Shown here in pieces: positions 27,793-39,600 of a stretch of DNA of 64,000 nt. The stretch is from Erythrocercus mccallii (taxonomy: Eukaryota > Chordata > Aves > Passeriformes > Dicruridae): the NCBI GenBank assembly GCA_013397435.1, contig VZRG01001671.1, forward strand, positions 63,871 through 127,870. The letters are read 5' to 3'. How positions within the stretch are numbered: the first letter of the stretch is position 1; every line of letters begins with the position of its first letter. The notes under the pieces are model-generated. The model was not told the origin of the DNA. It was given only the letters and a program-made list of their open reading frames with translations, and ran no database searches. A program made the translations under genes and the position numbers.

Positions 27793-29532
27793 AAAGACTT
27801 ATTCTAGTGTTCTATTATTACACACGGCATTACAGTTGGTTTTTTTTTTTAGAAATTTGAGAGTTCTGGATGTTTTTGTGATGGAACATAGAATATGAAG
27901 TTTCAATCCCAAGTTTCAAATGGAGTGCGTTAAAGTTTAGAGGTGCCTTTCCTTTTACAAAAAATACTGTCTTAATACCATTTTGATTTGTTTCTTATTT
28001 CCCATATACTCTCTGTAAATACAGTGACTTTGCTGTAGCCATAATTAAAGCAATACCAAAATACAAATTTTTATTTGTACAAGGAATGCTTGTTGGCCTC
28101 AAGTAAGTTCAGGTATTCATAGTGACTAAAAAAAATACTTTGTCATAATAATTTGTGTCTACTGATGTCCGTATACTAAACATAGTAAATCTTTTTACCA
28201 TGTGTTTGCATATGTTGTGGACTTAAGTCCATAGATGCAAACTAAAACCGTAGTCCCTTATGAATGGGATTTTTGTTAATTATTATCCTTCAGAGTAGTT
28301 GTGAAAGTTAATGGACATATATATGCAATAAACACTGTATGCAGTATTTTCCAGTGACCTACCTCCACTGATCAGCACATTAGATTGATTATAGTCACAG
28401 ACTGCTAAAAATGAATGGGGTATTCTTTAACTGTGGATGGAAGGTGTTTAACTGGAGAAAAGTATGTATTTAGGAGTCCTGAATGAAAAAATTAAAATGT
28501 TTAATAATATTTTTCCTTCATAAATTTCCTGAAAAAAGTAGTTTTGTTGTTTCTACTGTTGTTCTGAAGGAGAAGGTCATACCCCTAATATTCAGTACAG
28601 TAGTAGATACCTTTTTAGGCACCATATCAGTATAAGTAGCTGATTTTGTCTGTGTTTGTGGAAAAAACCAGTTTTTTTCTGCATGTGTGAAATCGATTCT
28701 TGATAAATTGGGATGTAAAGAATAAAAGCAGTGAAGTCTTTAGGTGCTGTTGAGGGTGGAGTGGCTGTTTGCATTGGTACAAAGGGTAGTTCTGTATGAC
28801 AGCCTGTACCTCCTGTGTTAGCAGTTGTCACTTTCCCAAAGTAGTATGCTTTGTTCTGCTAGCTTGCAAAGCCTGGAGACTTTCATAGAAATTGCAGTGT
28901 ATAAAAACTGTTAGTGACAAGGAATGAATAATTTAGTTAAAATGGGTGTAGTGTATCTTCACAATATTTTGTGTTTCTCTATTGATTTTGTTTTTGTATT
29001 TGCTGTGGCTTTTTAAGTTTCTGTTTTACTGGCTGAGACAAGCCAAGGATCTGCTTTCTGGAGAAGCAGGTAACAGGTGTTACGCTGTCTTTCCAAGTGT
29101 GCATTTGGAAAGTCACTTTTTAATACAGCTTTGGATCAGAAGTCCTATTTAACATACCAGTTTTCTAAATTGTTTAAAATAGAATTTGGACAGGTGTGTC
29201 TTTCTTGTGTACTTGGCATTCTGCTTTACAAGTAACAGTTGTTTGAATTAGGGTCAGTACTTATCCTCCTCAGATTTCAGGCATAAATCTGAGAAAGGGT
29301 GTCGCCTCTGTCCATGAGGGAGACTCTACGACAGGAACAGGTTCCTTGGAAGTTTCCCGGTTAAGAGTTCAATGTGCTTACTCTCATGGCATTCATACAG
29401 GGACTTTTAAATTTTTTACCCGCCTTATTTATACTGTGATCCTAACTCCCCATCAACTGCTGTTGATGCTGCCACCACTGTGCAAAGGCATCAAGGCTTG
29501 GCTGTGCTTCTTAAGTATTTGAGAAACTACTT

Positions 29533-29660
29533 CACAGAATTGCAGAATATGCTGAGTTAGAGAGGACCCACAGAGCATTGAGTCTAACTCCTGGCCCTGC
29601 ACAAGACCATCCCCAAGACCCACACCAAGTGCCCGAGAGTATTGTCTGAACACTTCTTCT
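29533..29660 (-). mobile_element. CR1 LINE 3' fragment, antisense
   Basis: The + strand text TCACAGAATTGCAGAATATG, TCTAACTCCTGGCCCTGCAC and ACCAAGTGCCCGAGAGTATT is the reverse complement of a CR1 3' terminus. It is short and diverged. Confidence 0.8.
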
Positions 29661-29924
29661 AGTGTTTTTAATATGACTGGGGTTTTTTAAAAATAGACAT
29701 GCTTGTTCAGTGAAATAAGTCTGGTGACTTTTGATTTAGACAATTCCTGACACAGATAAAAATGTCTTATTTTGTATAAAAAGCTCACCAGTATACACCA
29801 CCACCACCAAAAACCCCTAGCAACTTTTTTGCCTGTATTTATACTGTCTCACCATAATTGCTGTGTCTCTTTCATGAAATTAAGAGTCTAGATATGGACT
29901 TTTTGGCATGCACTACAGGTTCTT

Positions 29925-30372
29925 TGAAGTTGTCTGTGAGGGAGCAGCAAAGAGCAGGGCTGTTCTGCAAGGAGCGATAAGCTGGCACTTGAGGATTACG
30001 CAGGCAGGGCTTTTCCCAACTCTGGCGCAGTCCCATGCAGTCTGAACAGTCCTGGTCACAGGGTTAGACAGAACAGTGGAATCTGTCAGGCCCAGCATCC
30101 ATCCAGTTGTCTGGTCAGAGGTAGCAGAAGGTGGGAGTTGGTGCCATGCTAGAGGGAAGCTAGAACATGGGATGTAGCCAAGAGGCAGGGGCACAGGCAA
30201 GCAACAAGGGCAATGGGCTGGCTCTGGCAAGGCTTGAGGGCTCCAGCCTGAGCTGTGAAATGGAGCTCCTGAGCACAGTGTGGTAGAGGCATTCAAGTTG
30301 AAATGTGGTGTAACTCTGAACAGCAGTACCAAATTCCCATAGTGCTGCACCTCTGCTGAGTCCCCTGACAGA
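29925..30372. other. GC-richer segment of unknown origin just before the start exon
   Basis: A block of clearly higher GC than its surroundings with sharp edges and a 145-codon minus-strand open frame. It looks like an old interspersed repeat but I cannot assign a family. No promoter-like CpG clustering is seen. Confidence 0.3.
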
Positions 30373-30542
30373 TGGGTGCTGTTAATGGGATGTACCTCTC
30401 ATGTGAAGATCACACAAGAACCTCTTGAGAATTTAGTGCAGATCCTGAGACACCGTCAGCACAGACAGTCCCATAGTCCCTTGAGATTTCCGACTTCCTT
30501 TGCTACCAGAGAAGACAGACATTTATCTTCTCTCTTCCAGAT

Positions 30543-30696
30543 ATGGAGTCTGGAGAGCGGTTAACTTCATCATCAGTCTCCTCTACTGCAGCTGCTTCCA
30601 CTCCAGCATCTTCGACACCGTCGGTAACCTCAGAAGTATCGAAAGGTGGCCTTTCCGTCGGAGCCGCGACACTGAGCTCCACAATCAACACATGTG
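30543..30696 (+). CDS. BAZ2B: BAZ2B coding exon 1 (start codon exon)
   Basis: Codes residues 1-51 plus the first base of codon 52 (phase 1 end). The acceptor is a long pyrimidine tract ending CTTCTCTCTTCCAG at 30540, so the exon starts at 30541 with only two untranslated bases (AT) before the ATG. The Kozak -3 base is therefore supplied by an upstream exon outside the recognised set; +4 is G. The donor is GTAAAA at 30697. The peptide MESGERL followed by a Ser/Thr/Ala-rich stretch is the known start of BAZ2B. The next exon I recall in mammals (beginning HLFRTAG) was not found downstream. Confidence 0.95.
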
Positions 30697-33600
30697 GTAA
30701 AAATGACTCAAGTCTGCATTGCAATGTAATTTTAGTGTTTGTCAGCACTTGTAATTATTATTACAAGTCAAATGTAATAAGGTTGCACAGATGCATCCTA
30801 GAAAAATGCTTGAGGTTTTTTGGTTTTGCCAAGTGACATTAATTTGCTGTGAATACATTTTACATAGTACTTACTTACCAAAGAAATGAAATTGATTAAA
30901 AATGGCCTATTTAAAATGTCGGGAAAAAATTCCACTTGCAAGTCTAGACTGAAAGTGAGAATTATATAAAGGGTTCATGTAGCAAACTCTATGCCACTTT
31001 CAGATTAGGTTGTGATAGTCAGCTTCTTTGAGTGTACATCATGTTCTCAGCATTTAAGCCCAGCCCATACTGTAGTTTTACTTCTGGAGGAATAGTTTCT
31101 TCTAATAGAGCTTGAAATGGAAAGGATGAATTTCACCATGTCAGTCTTCGATAATCTTGACTAGAGTGCAATATCTTCCCTTGAATCAGAAATACATATG
31201 GAAGATTTTTCCGTTCAAGAATCTCATTTTTGTGACTGAAACTCCTGTTTCAGCTGAATGATGTGTGCGTCATCCACAGAATAAGAAATGGTAAACTCTT
31301 CCCCACTGTTTCTCACTTAACTTTTGGAAAACAGATCTGGTTTTGGAAGCCATTGTTTCTGATAGCCCTATTCTTACATAATATATGGTAAATAGGAAGG
31401 TTTTTTCAGCTTAAATTTATGGTAATCACTGGTTTTCAGAAAAAACTCGGTTCTTGCAGCAGAATGGGCAAAAGTGTATTCTCCAAACTAATGCAACTTG
31501 ATAATAAGTAGTGAGTAGGTTCCAAGTCCCCAACTCCATCCTGCATTTGTTCATTTGCAGCTGCTCCAAGAAGCTGAAACCAGAATGTCTGCAGACCTAG
31601 AGTTATGTCTCTATTCATTTTAATTTCTCTAAAATCAGTCATAAAATTCTTAACTAAAACTCTTCTAGAATAAATAACAAAGTGTTTCGTTTCTCAGTAC
31701 CCCACCAAAAATACATCTCCAAAAGGATTTTTTGTCTATATTCATTAGCCCAGGCGACTTGAAATCGTTTTCTGTGATGGCTCCTAGAATGTATCAGGAG
31801 CTAATTTCCATATGGCTGTGAATGTAGAGTCCTAACCTGAGGATTTCTGTGACTTATTTACCTCTCCTTGCTGCTTTTGCTGTGTACATATTACATCATG
31901 TAATTCTATATCTCCTGTTAACATTCTGTGCATTTATAGGATATGTATTTAGTTTGCCTAAAGACAATAAGACTGAAGCAGATGAATAATGTAGTAAAGA
32001 TACTAAACTTTTAGATTTGTTCTTCATTAGAAAACACAGGTAGTTCTTCACTTTCAATAAAGGCCTTTTAAAAATTCTATTCTCATCTTTTATTAAAAAA
32101 AAAGTTTCATTTCTGTCTGATAGATAATAGTTTAAAGGAATTATAGTAATTACCAGCATTTTTTTCTCATGGTCAGATTTTTTGCCTGGCTGCATCTGAT
32201 GTTTAAGGACATACTTAATTTTTCAAGGACAGTTTATCTTCCTAAAACCAAGCTGGAATGTAGTTTACTATCAATAGTGTCCCATCAGTTTTATTTATGA
32301 GTATATCTGTTTCTCTGCTGACACAGTGTACTGTGGTTACTGTTGTATCCATTCTGAAAAGGTACCACAGAAGTGTTTATGCTGCCAGCCAGCTGAAGAC
32401 ACTTCTCCCTTGAATGACCTATGGTGTGTCTGGAATTTACAAGATACTCTGTAGCCAAGATAGATTATATACTAGGCAGTTCTAATCTGAGATGTTCTTC
32501 TCATAATCACTCCTGTGATATCCTGTAAATATCACTCCTGTGATATTTAGAAAAACCTAACAGTGTCTGTCAAACAGATAATTAAAATATCTTCAAATTT
32601 AAAAATGCATTTTTCTAGTATCTAATAAAATATTTTTTTAAGAATGAGCAATTATTCTTACTAAGAGAAGGTAATGCATCTTAATGCAAAGAGATTCTTT
32701 TTAGCCCAGTTCATCCCTTTATTTTCTTTGCAGCATTCCATAGTCTATTAAGTAGTCTCTGCAATAAACTTGATTGCATACTCTGTCAGGTGCCCATGAT
32801 ACATGGAGAGTTAGAGCTGGGAGTCTTTATTCTTTGCCAGGGAGATTGAAATACAAGAAAATTCTTTTCGCATATTCCCAGTTCAAAAAGACAAAGCACC
32901 TGTGTGAAACCATTGTGGGGATGTATCACATATTGTTAATCTAATTGGTTAATTTGCACTAATTCCTGAATAATTAAAGCATTCTAACCAAGTAAACAGA
33001 TATTTTATTTGCTTTCTTCTTATTCACCCATTGCTGAAAATAAGGTGCATTGTAAAAGTAAATTGCCTCTGGAAAGGGCTTTACATTCACCCTCATGAGA
33101 ATGGTTGCAACTTTGGAAGAATATAAATCTAGCTTTTTCTCTAAATAAAACCATAATTCAGTGTTTTACCTTTATGAAAGGCAATAATACTAGCGTGTTA
33201 AACTATTCTAAGCTGAACATTCTAAGCTGTGTTGTTTTGATGCTATCAGATCTGGAAGGTCCTTAATTTTTAATTTTCAAAAAAGGGAAGTTCATTAACT
33301 TTTTATTAAATAACAAACCACAACAGTTTTTTGGGTTTTTTTCCCTCAGACCAGAGGCTGTTTTTGTCAAAGCAAAAATCTTCAGTCTTTTTGGAGTTCC
33401 CTATTTCTCTTTAATGAGATCCAGAACAATTTAAAAATTGTGTACAGAAATCCACAAAGCCATTCTTTATTACTAAGAGACCAGCATTGTCAAACTGTAT
33501 GGTGCCCTTTGGAATAATGCTTTCAATCATTTATCTATGCAGTGGTTGGTAGAATTTCAAAAACTGTGCTCAAAAATATTTAACCTATTTGAAACTAAGC

Positions 33601-36600
33601 CAAGAAGTTAAGGAATGAGATTTAATATGAAATCTAGCTATGTTGAGCATGCTTAAGGTAAGTTAGTAACTTGAAGAGCAAACGCTAAAATAGGAAAATT
33701 AAGGAAATACTACAATTCATTGCTAAGCAGACTATTAGTATTTTCGTCAGATAAGAAAGAGTTCAGTTCAGAAAGAGTTCAGTTTACTATTACAAGACTT
33801 CTACCATTTTTTGTCTGTTTCATTTCTGCCATGTGTTTAAATGCATATTTTAAAATGGATGTCTTCTCTTTCGTAGATACATTAGGTAATGGCTTAGATA
33901 ACACACTTATTATGTCTGTTTTCAAGGCCATAATAGTGTGTACAGTTAGCTATACTTTCTGTATGATGAAGAAAATGGATGGACAGTCTCAAAGGTTCTT
34001 TTAACTTGGAACATCTTCAAAGTATTATGAAACTTTGCAATACCGTGTTGCTCATCAGCATGATTAAGAATTACCACTGTGGTCTGTGAGAGAGAAGCAT
34101 TGTGGAAGAAGATACACAAATGGGGTTTGGGTTGGTTATGGTGGGTTTTTTTGGGTATTTTTTGAGACAATTTACAGAATGATGTTAAAGCCATTTGAAC
34201 TAAATTCAGCAAATGCAGACCTGAAACACGATGCTTTTAAACTCATGTCAGAAGTCCAGAGAAATACCCTACACATCACCTGCAATAGATAGCATCAATG
34301 AAGTTCAAAACCCTTCTTGTCTTGGAGGAAGGAAAAAAAAAACCTGAACCAGAAATCTGAAATCAGTAAGAGGAATTTCCCTGCCCTGTGTATGTAGTAT
34401 TCCCATTATGTTTCCTTGTAGTTGCTAGTAAATGAAAATCATAGTGAAGGCCTTTGCGTTCCTAACACCTAATAGGATGAGTTACTGCAGTCAGGAACTC
34501 ATTCCAGAATTACTCCTTATAGACACAAACACAGTAATAAGTGTTTAAAACTATGTGGAGGAAGAAGTAGGATTAACAAACAAGTTAATAGTTTGTGTGT
34601 GGAAGTCCACCAGGAGCATGGTCAGTGTGCAGAGGCCTTTGTTGATGCTGGAAGTCTTCTGGGAAACAGGGAATGCTTGGTCTTTCTCATGCTGTCCTTT
34701 TTGATGTGATGCTCCTTATATTACAGGATGGCACAAGTGAATTCAATGTTCTTTGATGTCAGTCTTTTCCAGCTTTTTCTCTTCATTAGGGACTACATTG
34801 TTCTTCTGTTTATGTATGCTTTACAATCTCAGGATTCCATGATTTGTTTTCCATACTTGTGTTCAGGCTATCTCTAAAGCTGGTTCTGAAACTCCTATGA
34901 GATATCCTCTGCCAGGATTACAGAATTTCTAGGTCTTTGATGTTTGTCTGTCGTCTTTGCTATTATATATTCTTACCTTGTCCTACCCTATGAATACATG
35001 CTGACTTGCTGTACTTGCCTGCTGTCTTCTGTGCTGCCTTTCTTCAACCTTCCAGGTGTGTAGTGGCTCAAATAACTTCTCTATTTCCTTTTTTCTGCTC
35101 ACTTCCCCTGTTCATTTTCCTTTTCACATATTTTCCTTTCTGTATTAGGAAAGGGAAGTACAGTTATTAACATTACAGTTAGCTAACACAGCTAACTGTA
35201 TTAGCTTCAGTCTCCTTATTGTTTAAGGTAAGCACAAGCTCCAGCTATGCTTACATTTTACCTGTAATTTTACAGTCTGGTTCATCTAGCTTTACTCCCA
35301 CGGAGACCACATTGTCACTCACTTCTGCCCTGCTCCTCACCACCACCTTGAAGAGGGCTGGAGAGGAAAACTGGAGGCACAAAAGGCAAAGGTCACAGGT
35401 CGAGATAAGAACTATTTACTGGAAACAGAGATGAGAGAAGAAAACGAATGTTAAGAGCAGCAGTACTGACAGAGGGTATAAGAAACAAACTATTCAAATG
35501 GAACCCCCTCTTCGGGACAATAGACAACTCCTGACCTCTGCCACATGTGCCAGCTGGGAAGAGAGCCCTTCTCCCTGGAATAGAGTCTCTTTCCCCTGCC
35601 AATGATGTGAGATTTATGTGAATAACCTTTGGGTCCTGGCCATGCCCCCTCCCAACTACTGCAAAAATTAACCCTGTCCTGGCTGGAACCAGGACACCTC
35701 TTCATCATGTCTCATCTTCATCTTGTCTGCCCACCTCCCAGTCTGAGAGATGGCATTACTCATACTGAAGTTAGAAGCAGGACCACCACTTGAAGCTAGG
35801 GCATTTGAATAGGGTTGTTACAGGAAAAAAAAATAGAGGCTGCTTTTTTTTGCAATGCAGTGTCAAACTCAAGGATAGAAACCTCTTGCAGTGGCCGTGA
35901 AGTTATCACTGTGTAGCTAGCAGTTACTCTGTTTAATAGGTCTTTTCACAGGGAACAGCTTCAGATGTGGTTTTGTCGTGGAGGCCTTGGAGTATTGCAA
36001 GACAGATTGTAGAGTAGACTGAAAGCTGTTGTGTTACGTCTTAGTTCTGATGTAGGAAGAGTGCTGAGATGGTGATAGATTAGATAGATAGATAGATAGA
36101 TAAAGGGTGATCTGTGAATACTGATTTAGTTTATAAGACTAGCAGTTTCATTTTGGGGTGATCAGTGTCATATAGCTTCCTATTAAGTATTAGTTTTCAG
36201 AATGCATTTAAATAAAACTGCATTGCAATCTTTATCAGAATGACTTTAATGACTTAAGGCCAGAGTTGCTGCAGAAATGTATGTCTTTGAGAAGTTCCTA
36301 AATGTTTTGCTCTTACTTCTAGATTTAGTAAATCTGCTCTGGATTACACACAGCAATATGCTTACTGAAATACTTCAATATAGTATTAGAACAACTGAAG
36401 TTTGTTTTTATTTCCTTTGCGGTTCAGAATGGTGGCGAACAGCAGACACACACTCTCGTCCTGGGACAGCTTTTTTCCCACCACTCTTGGGAATTCCCAC
36501 ACTGTTTGCTCCTCCTGCACAGAATCATGATTCTGCTTCATTCCACTCAAGAGCGACAGGAAAAAGTAGTCGGAGCAATACAGACAAAGGTAATGGCTGA

Positions 36601-39600
36601 AGTTGTCAGGAAATAATATTGAACTTCTGCACGTGCAGAAGAATGTGGAATTCAAGCTTTACTTTCCTCATTCTTCCCATTCCTAAACAGTTCTATAAAA
36701 ATTGGTTCTGTTAAGTAAGGATGATACATACCAAGTATGTGTTTGGCCTTTAAATCATGGGTCCTCTGTATTATTAAGCTAAAATAACTCCAAATCAGAG
36801 TAACGCTTTCATGACAAATTTTAGTACATGTGGCGAGTAAATTGTAAGTAGTCTGGGATCTTGTTACATGTCTATGGAATCTCAGTGTGACTGGGGCATC
36901 TGAAAGAAATTATCTATTACTTCAGACTTATTTTAAATGTCACTTTGTAAATGTGTCATGTTTAGGTATAAATGGATCACTGAATGGCAACAGTACCACT
37001 GCAGTCTCAGCTCTCAGCACATCCATGCTCTCAACTAGCGTTGCGGCATTGTCAGGACCAGTGAAAACTGTAACCTCAGGAGCTGGAGGATGCAAATACA
37101 CGCAGGAGCAAAACAAAGTTCAACTTTTGGACACCAGGGCTGACAAAATCAAAGACAAGGTAAATACACAGAAAGAAACTGAAAATTCAGACAAAAAAAT
37201 TGACATGATAAGTGTTCTGCACACAGGAGCATTTTTAAGTTTTCTTTCTGCATACAAAATGGTTTGGATTCTTCTGATTTATTAAAGCGAGATCTGTACC
37301 CTTGTCTCTGTAGGGATTTTTTGTGTGTATTGGCTTTTGAAATCTTTTAAATTCTTTGGGGTTTTTTTGACATAGCTGTGACCCAAAAGTTACTATTAGT
37401 GCTAATTTCACTAGTTAATACATTAGTAGCTGTGTCCAACGTCTTGTTTTATTTAATTTATCTTATTTTTTAAGAAATGTATTTTTAACACCAATATTTG
37501 ATACTAATATATTACAGCATATGTATGCACATATATTGGTATTACAATTATAACATTATCAGTTATTTCTGTGAATTTAATTAGGTTTTCATGTATCTTA
37601 CAAAAACAAAAAAAGTTTTTAGATGTTAAAAATGCTTTTCTGGAAGTAATTTCTTGCTTATCAGAAGAAAGAATTCCTAAAAACTGCTGTGTTTCAGTAA
37701 TAATCTTTGCCATCTAATATGAAAGACGTGAGTAGTCTCAGTGAGTTAATAAACCTTATATACTGACCTAAGCGCTCTTAATAACTTTGCTACTCTTGGA
37801 ATCAAAACTATTTAAGTAAAACACAGAAAATGGTATACTGGAAAGGTGATTACTGTCAAAATAGAAGCTAAGGGAGTAATTCTCTATGGATAGCCATCTA
37901 GGCTGAAATCTTTTTCTGTTTTGTATCTATTTATTTTTATTTTGTACGTGAATTGGGCTTCTTGTTTTCTTTCTGTTACTGAACTACGTTCAACTACCAA
38001 GTCCAAATGTTTAAATGTGAGAGGTTGACATTTTGAAAGGACAGCTGGTGCTTGATGTATCTGCATAAAAATAGGGGTTAGCCCTGAAATGGTTACTTAT
38101 AATTGTGTAGTGATATTAGGGAAATTATTAAGAATATTTTCCCTCAAAACATTATTCATATTCAACAGTTGACAGCTCTTGAAAGTATTAAGCTAGTTAA
38201 AGGTATTTGGGAAATCTTTGACCTTTTTCAGGCTTAAATGTTAAAAATGGCCCTTTCTAAAATTATGGTTTTATCCTGGGTATCTACATGCAAAATTTAG
38301 CTTTCTTTCTGTGGTGCACAGTAGAGGTAAAGCTTTTCTAAATACTTTCCAAAAAGTTACTTTTTGGCTCTTTGCTTTATTCAGAAAATTCTACCTCTTT
38401 TTGCCCATTGTTTGTTTGTTTGTGGTTTTGGTTTTTTGTTTGTTTGGTTGGTTTGTTGCTTTGGTTCTCCCCCCCAGTTTCTGTCAGGATATTTGTCAGC
38501 ATTGCTATCTTCTCCTTTGTGTTACCTTTTGTCTTTAAGTATAAATTTGGTCCTGTTGATAGATTTCTTGATGCAGGCACTTCTTTCAAGCTCCAGTTTT
38601 ACTTCATACGGAGGTGCTGTAAAAGGATGGATTCCTTGTGCAAGTATCTTGCTTAAGAGTGTTGTGTTCTGTATCTTAAGTCCTCTGTCTCATGCAGATA
38701 AATGTCAGGTTGTCTGTTTCCTAAGTTTCTGTAGTAAATTTTTTAATACTGAAATGGAGTTTGTTGTTCCTAATCTTACTTGATAAGCTGATGTTCATAA
38801 CTTCTTTTCCTCTGAAACTTTTTGTGAGGTAATTGGTATATGTCATTATATTGATTTGAACAACCTTTTGTATCAAAACACAAAATTACTCTGAGAACTC
38901 CAGCATGAGGATGATTATGATTATTAGAGCTGGGCTTTGTACAAGTGATGTTATGCTTTTAAATTTCAAAGTGTAACACTTGCCTCTTCTTAAAAGCATG
39001 TCTTATTTTAAAACCTTTTAATATACTTTTCTAAAAGTTCTTTTCTTTAGTGTTTTAGCTTTTTTAGTATTCATCTTCTAATTTCTTCAGTCATCTCCTT
39101 AGTTGTAATTTCTTTTTGAGGATGGTATCTAAAAAAATGGTTAAAATATATATTTATTTCTTTTCAGAAAAAAGAAAAAGGCAAAGCTGATATCAAACTG
39201 TTTTTACAGTTGATGAAAAACTAGAGTTACTTTCAATATAGTGTAGTTGTCAGAGTATTTGAGCAGATTTTGGTCCATTTTTCAGAAGCAAATCCTGGAA
39301 GCAATTTGATGAACATATTCTTTTCAGTTCTCAAAAGTGTACATTGCTGTGCAGCTCATACTGTGAAAGTAGTTAAATGAATGTGTCACAGAAACTTTGA
39401 TAAACCTAGTATTTGCTGTTCTTTCTGCACTAATTTGCAATACAAGTTTTGGGTATGAATTTTTTTGGAATTGGCACATTCTGTGGAGGTTTACTAGACC
39501 CAAATTCTAGATCAGTGTTCTTGGCCTAAGTTTGGCATTTTGCTTTGTGATGTAATGGTGTCAGCGGTGGTCAGAAAAAGACTTCAGTGGAACTTTGTGA

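Larger units (their letters stand above)
1..30540. other. Upstream intron and/or 5' flank of BAZ2B, no confirmed exon
   Basis: AT-rich sequence without a CpG island or a long conserved reading frame. Because the ATG exon begins with a spliced acceptor at 30540, at least the right part must be an intron of the 5'UTR. Open frames up to 150 codons occur on both strands (for example 24390-24842 and 15911-16330, minus) but resemble no family I know. Repeats inside are listed separately: CR1 at 4316, 8233, 26474 and 29533, an LTR at 10123, simple repeats, and a possible cryptic exon at 16567. Elsewhere I see nothing to annotate. Confidence 0.7.
30697..36427 (+). other. BAZ2B: BAZ2B intron after coding exon 1
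   Basis: 5.7 kb, AT-rich. It holds a duplicated hairpin (32506-32548), a 16-bp tandem duplication AGAAAGAGTTCAGTT(C/T) (33754-33785), an 11-bp perfect hairpin (35174-35200), an antisense LTR (35272-35696) and a (GATA)5 repeat. I searched by eye for the exon I recall in mammals between residues 51 and 52 (beginning HLFRTAG) and did not find it. Confidence 0.85.

Noticed and set aside
1..30540. A CpG-island promoter for BAZ2B
   Set aside because: No cluster of CpG with promoter motifs seen; the only GC-rich patches are CR1 or unclassified repeats.
39160..39225. Possible extra coding exon reading KKEKGKADIK
   Set aside because: The frame ends soon after, there is no good donor, and exon 3 (KIKDK) joins exon 4 (KPRKKA) in the expected frame.
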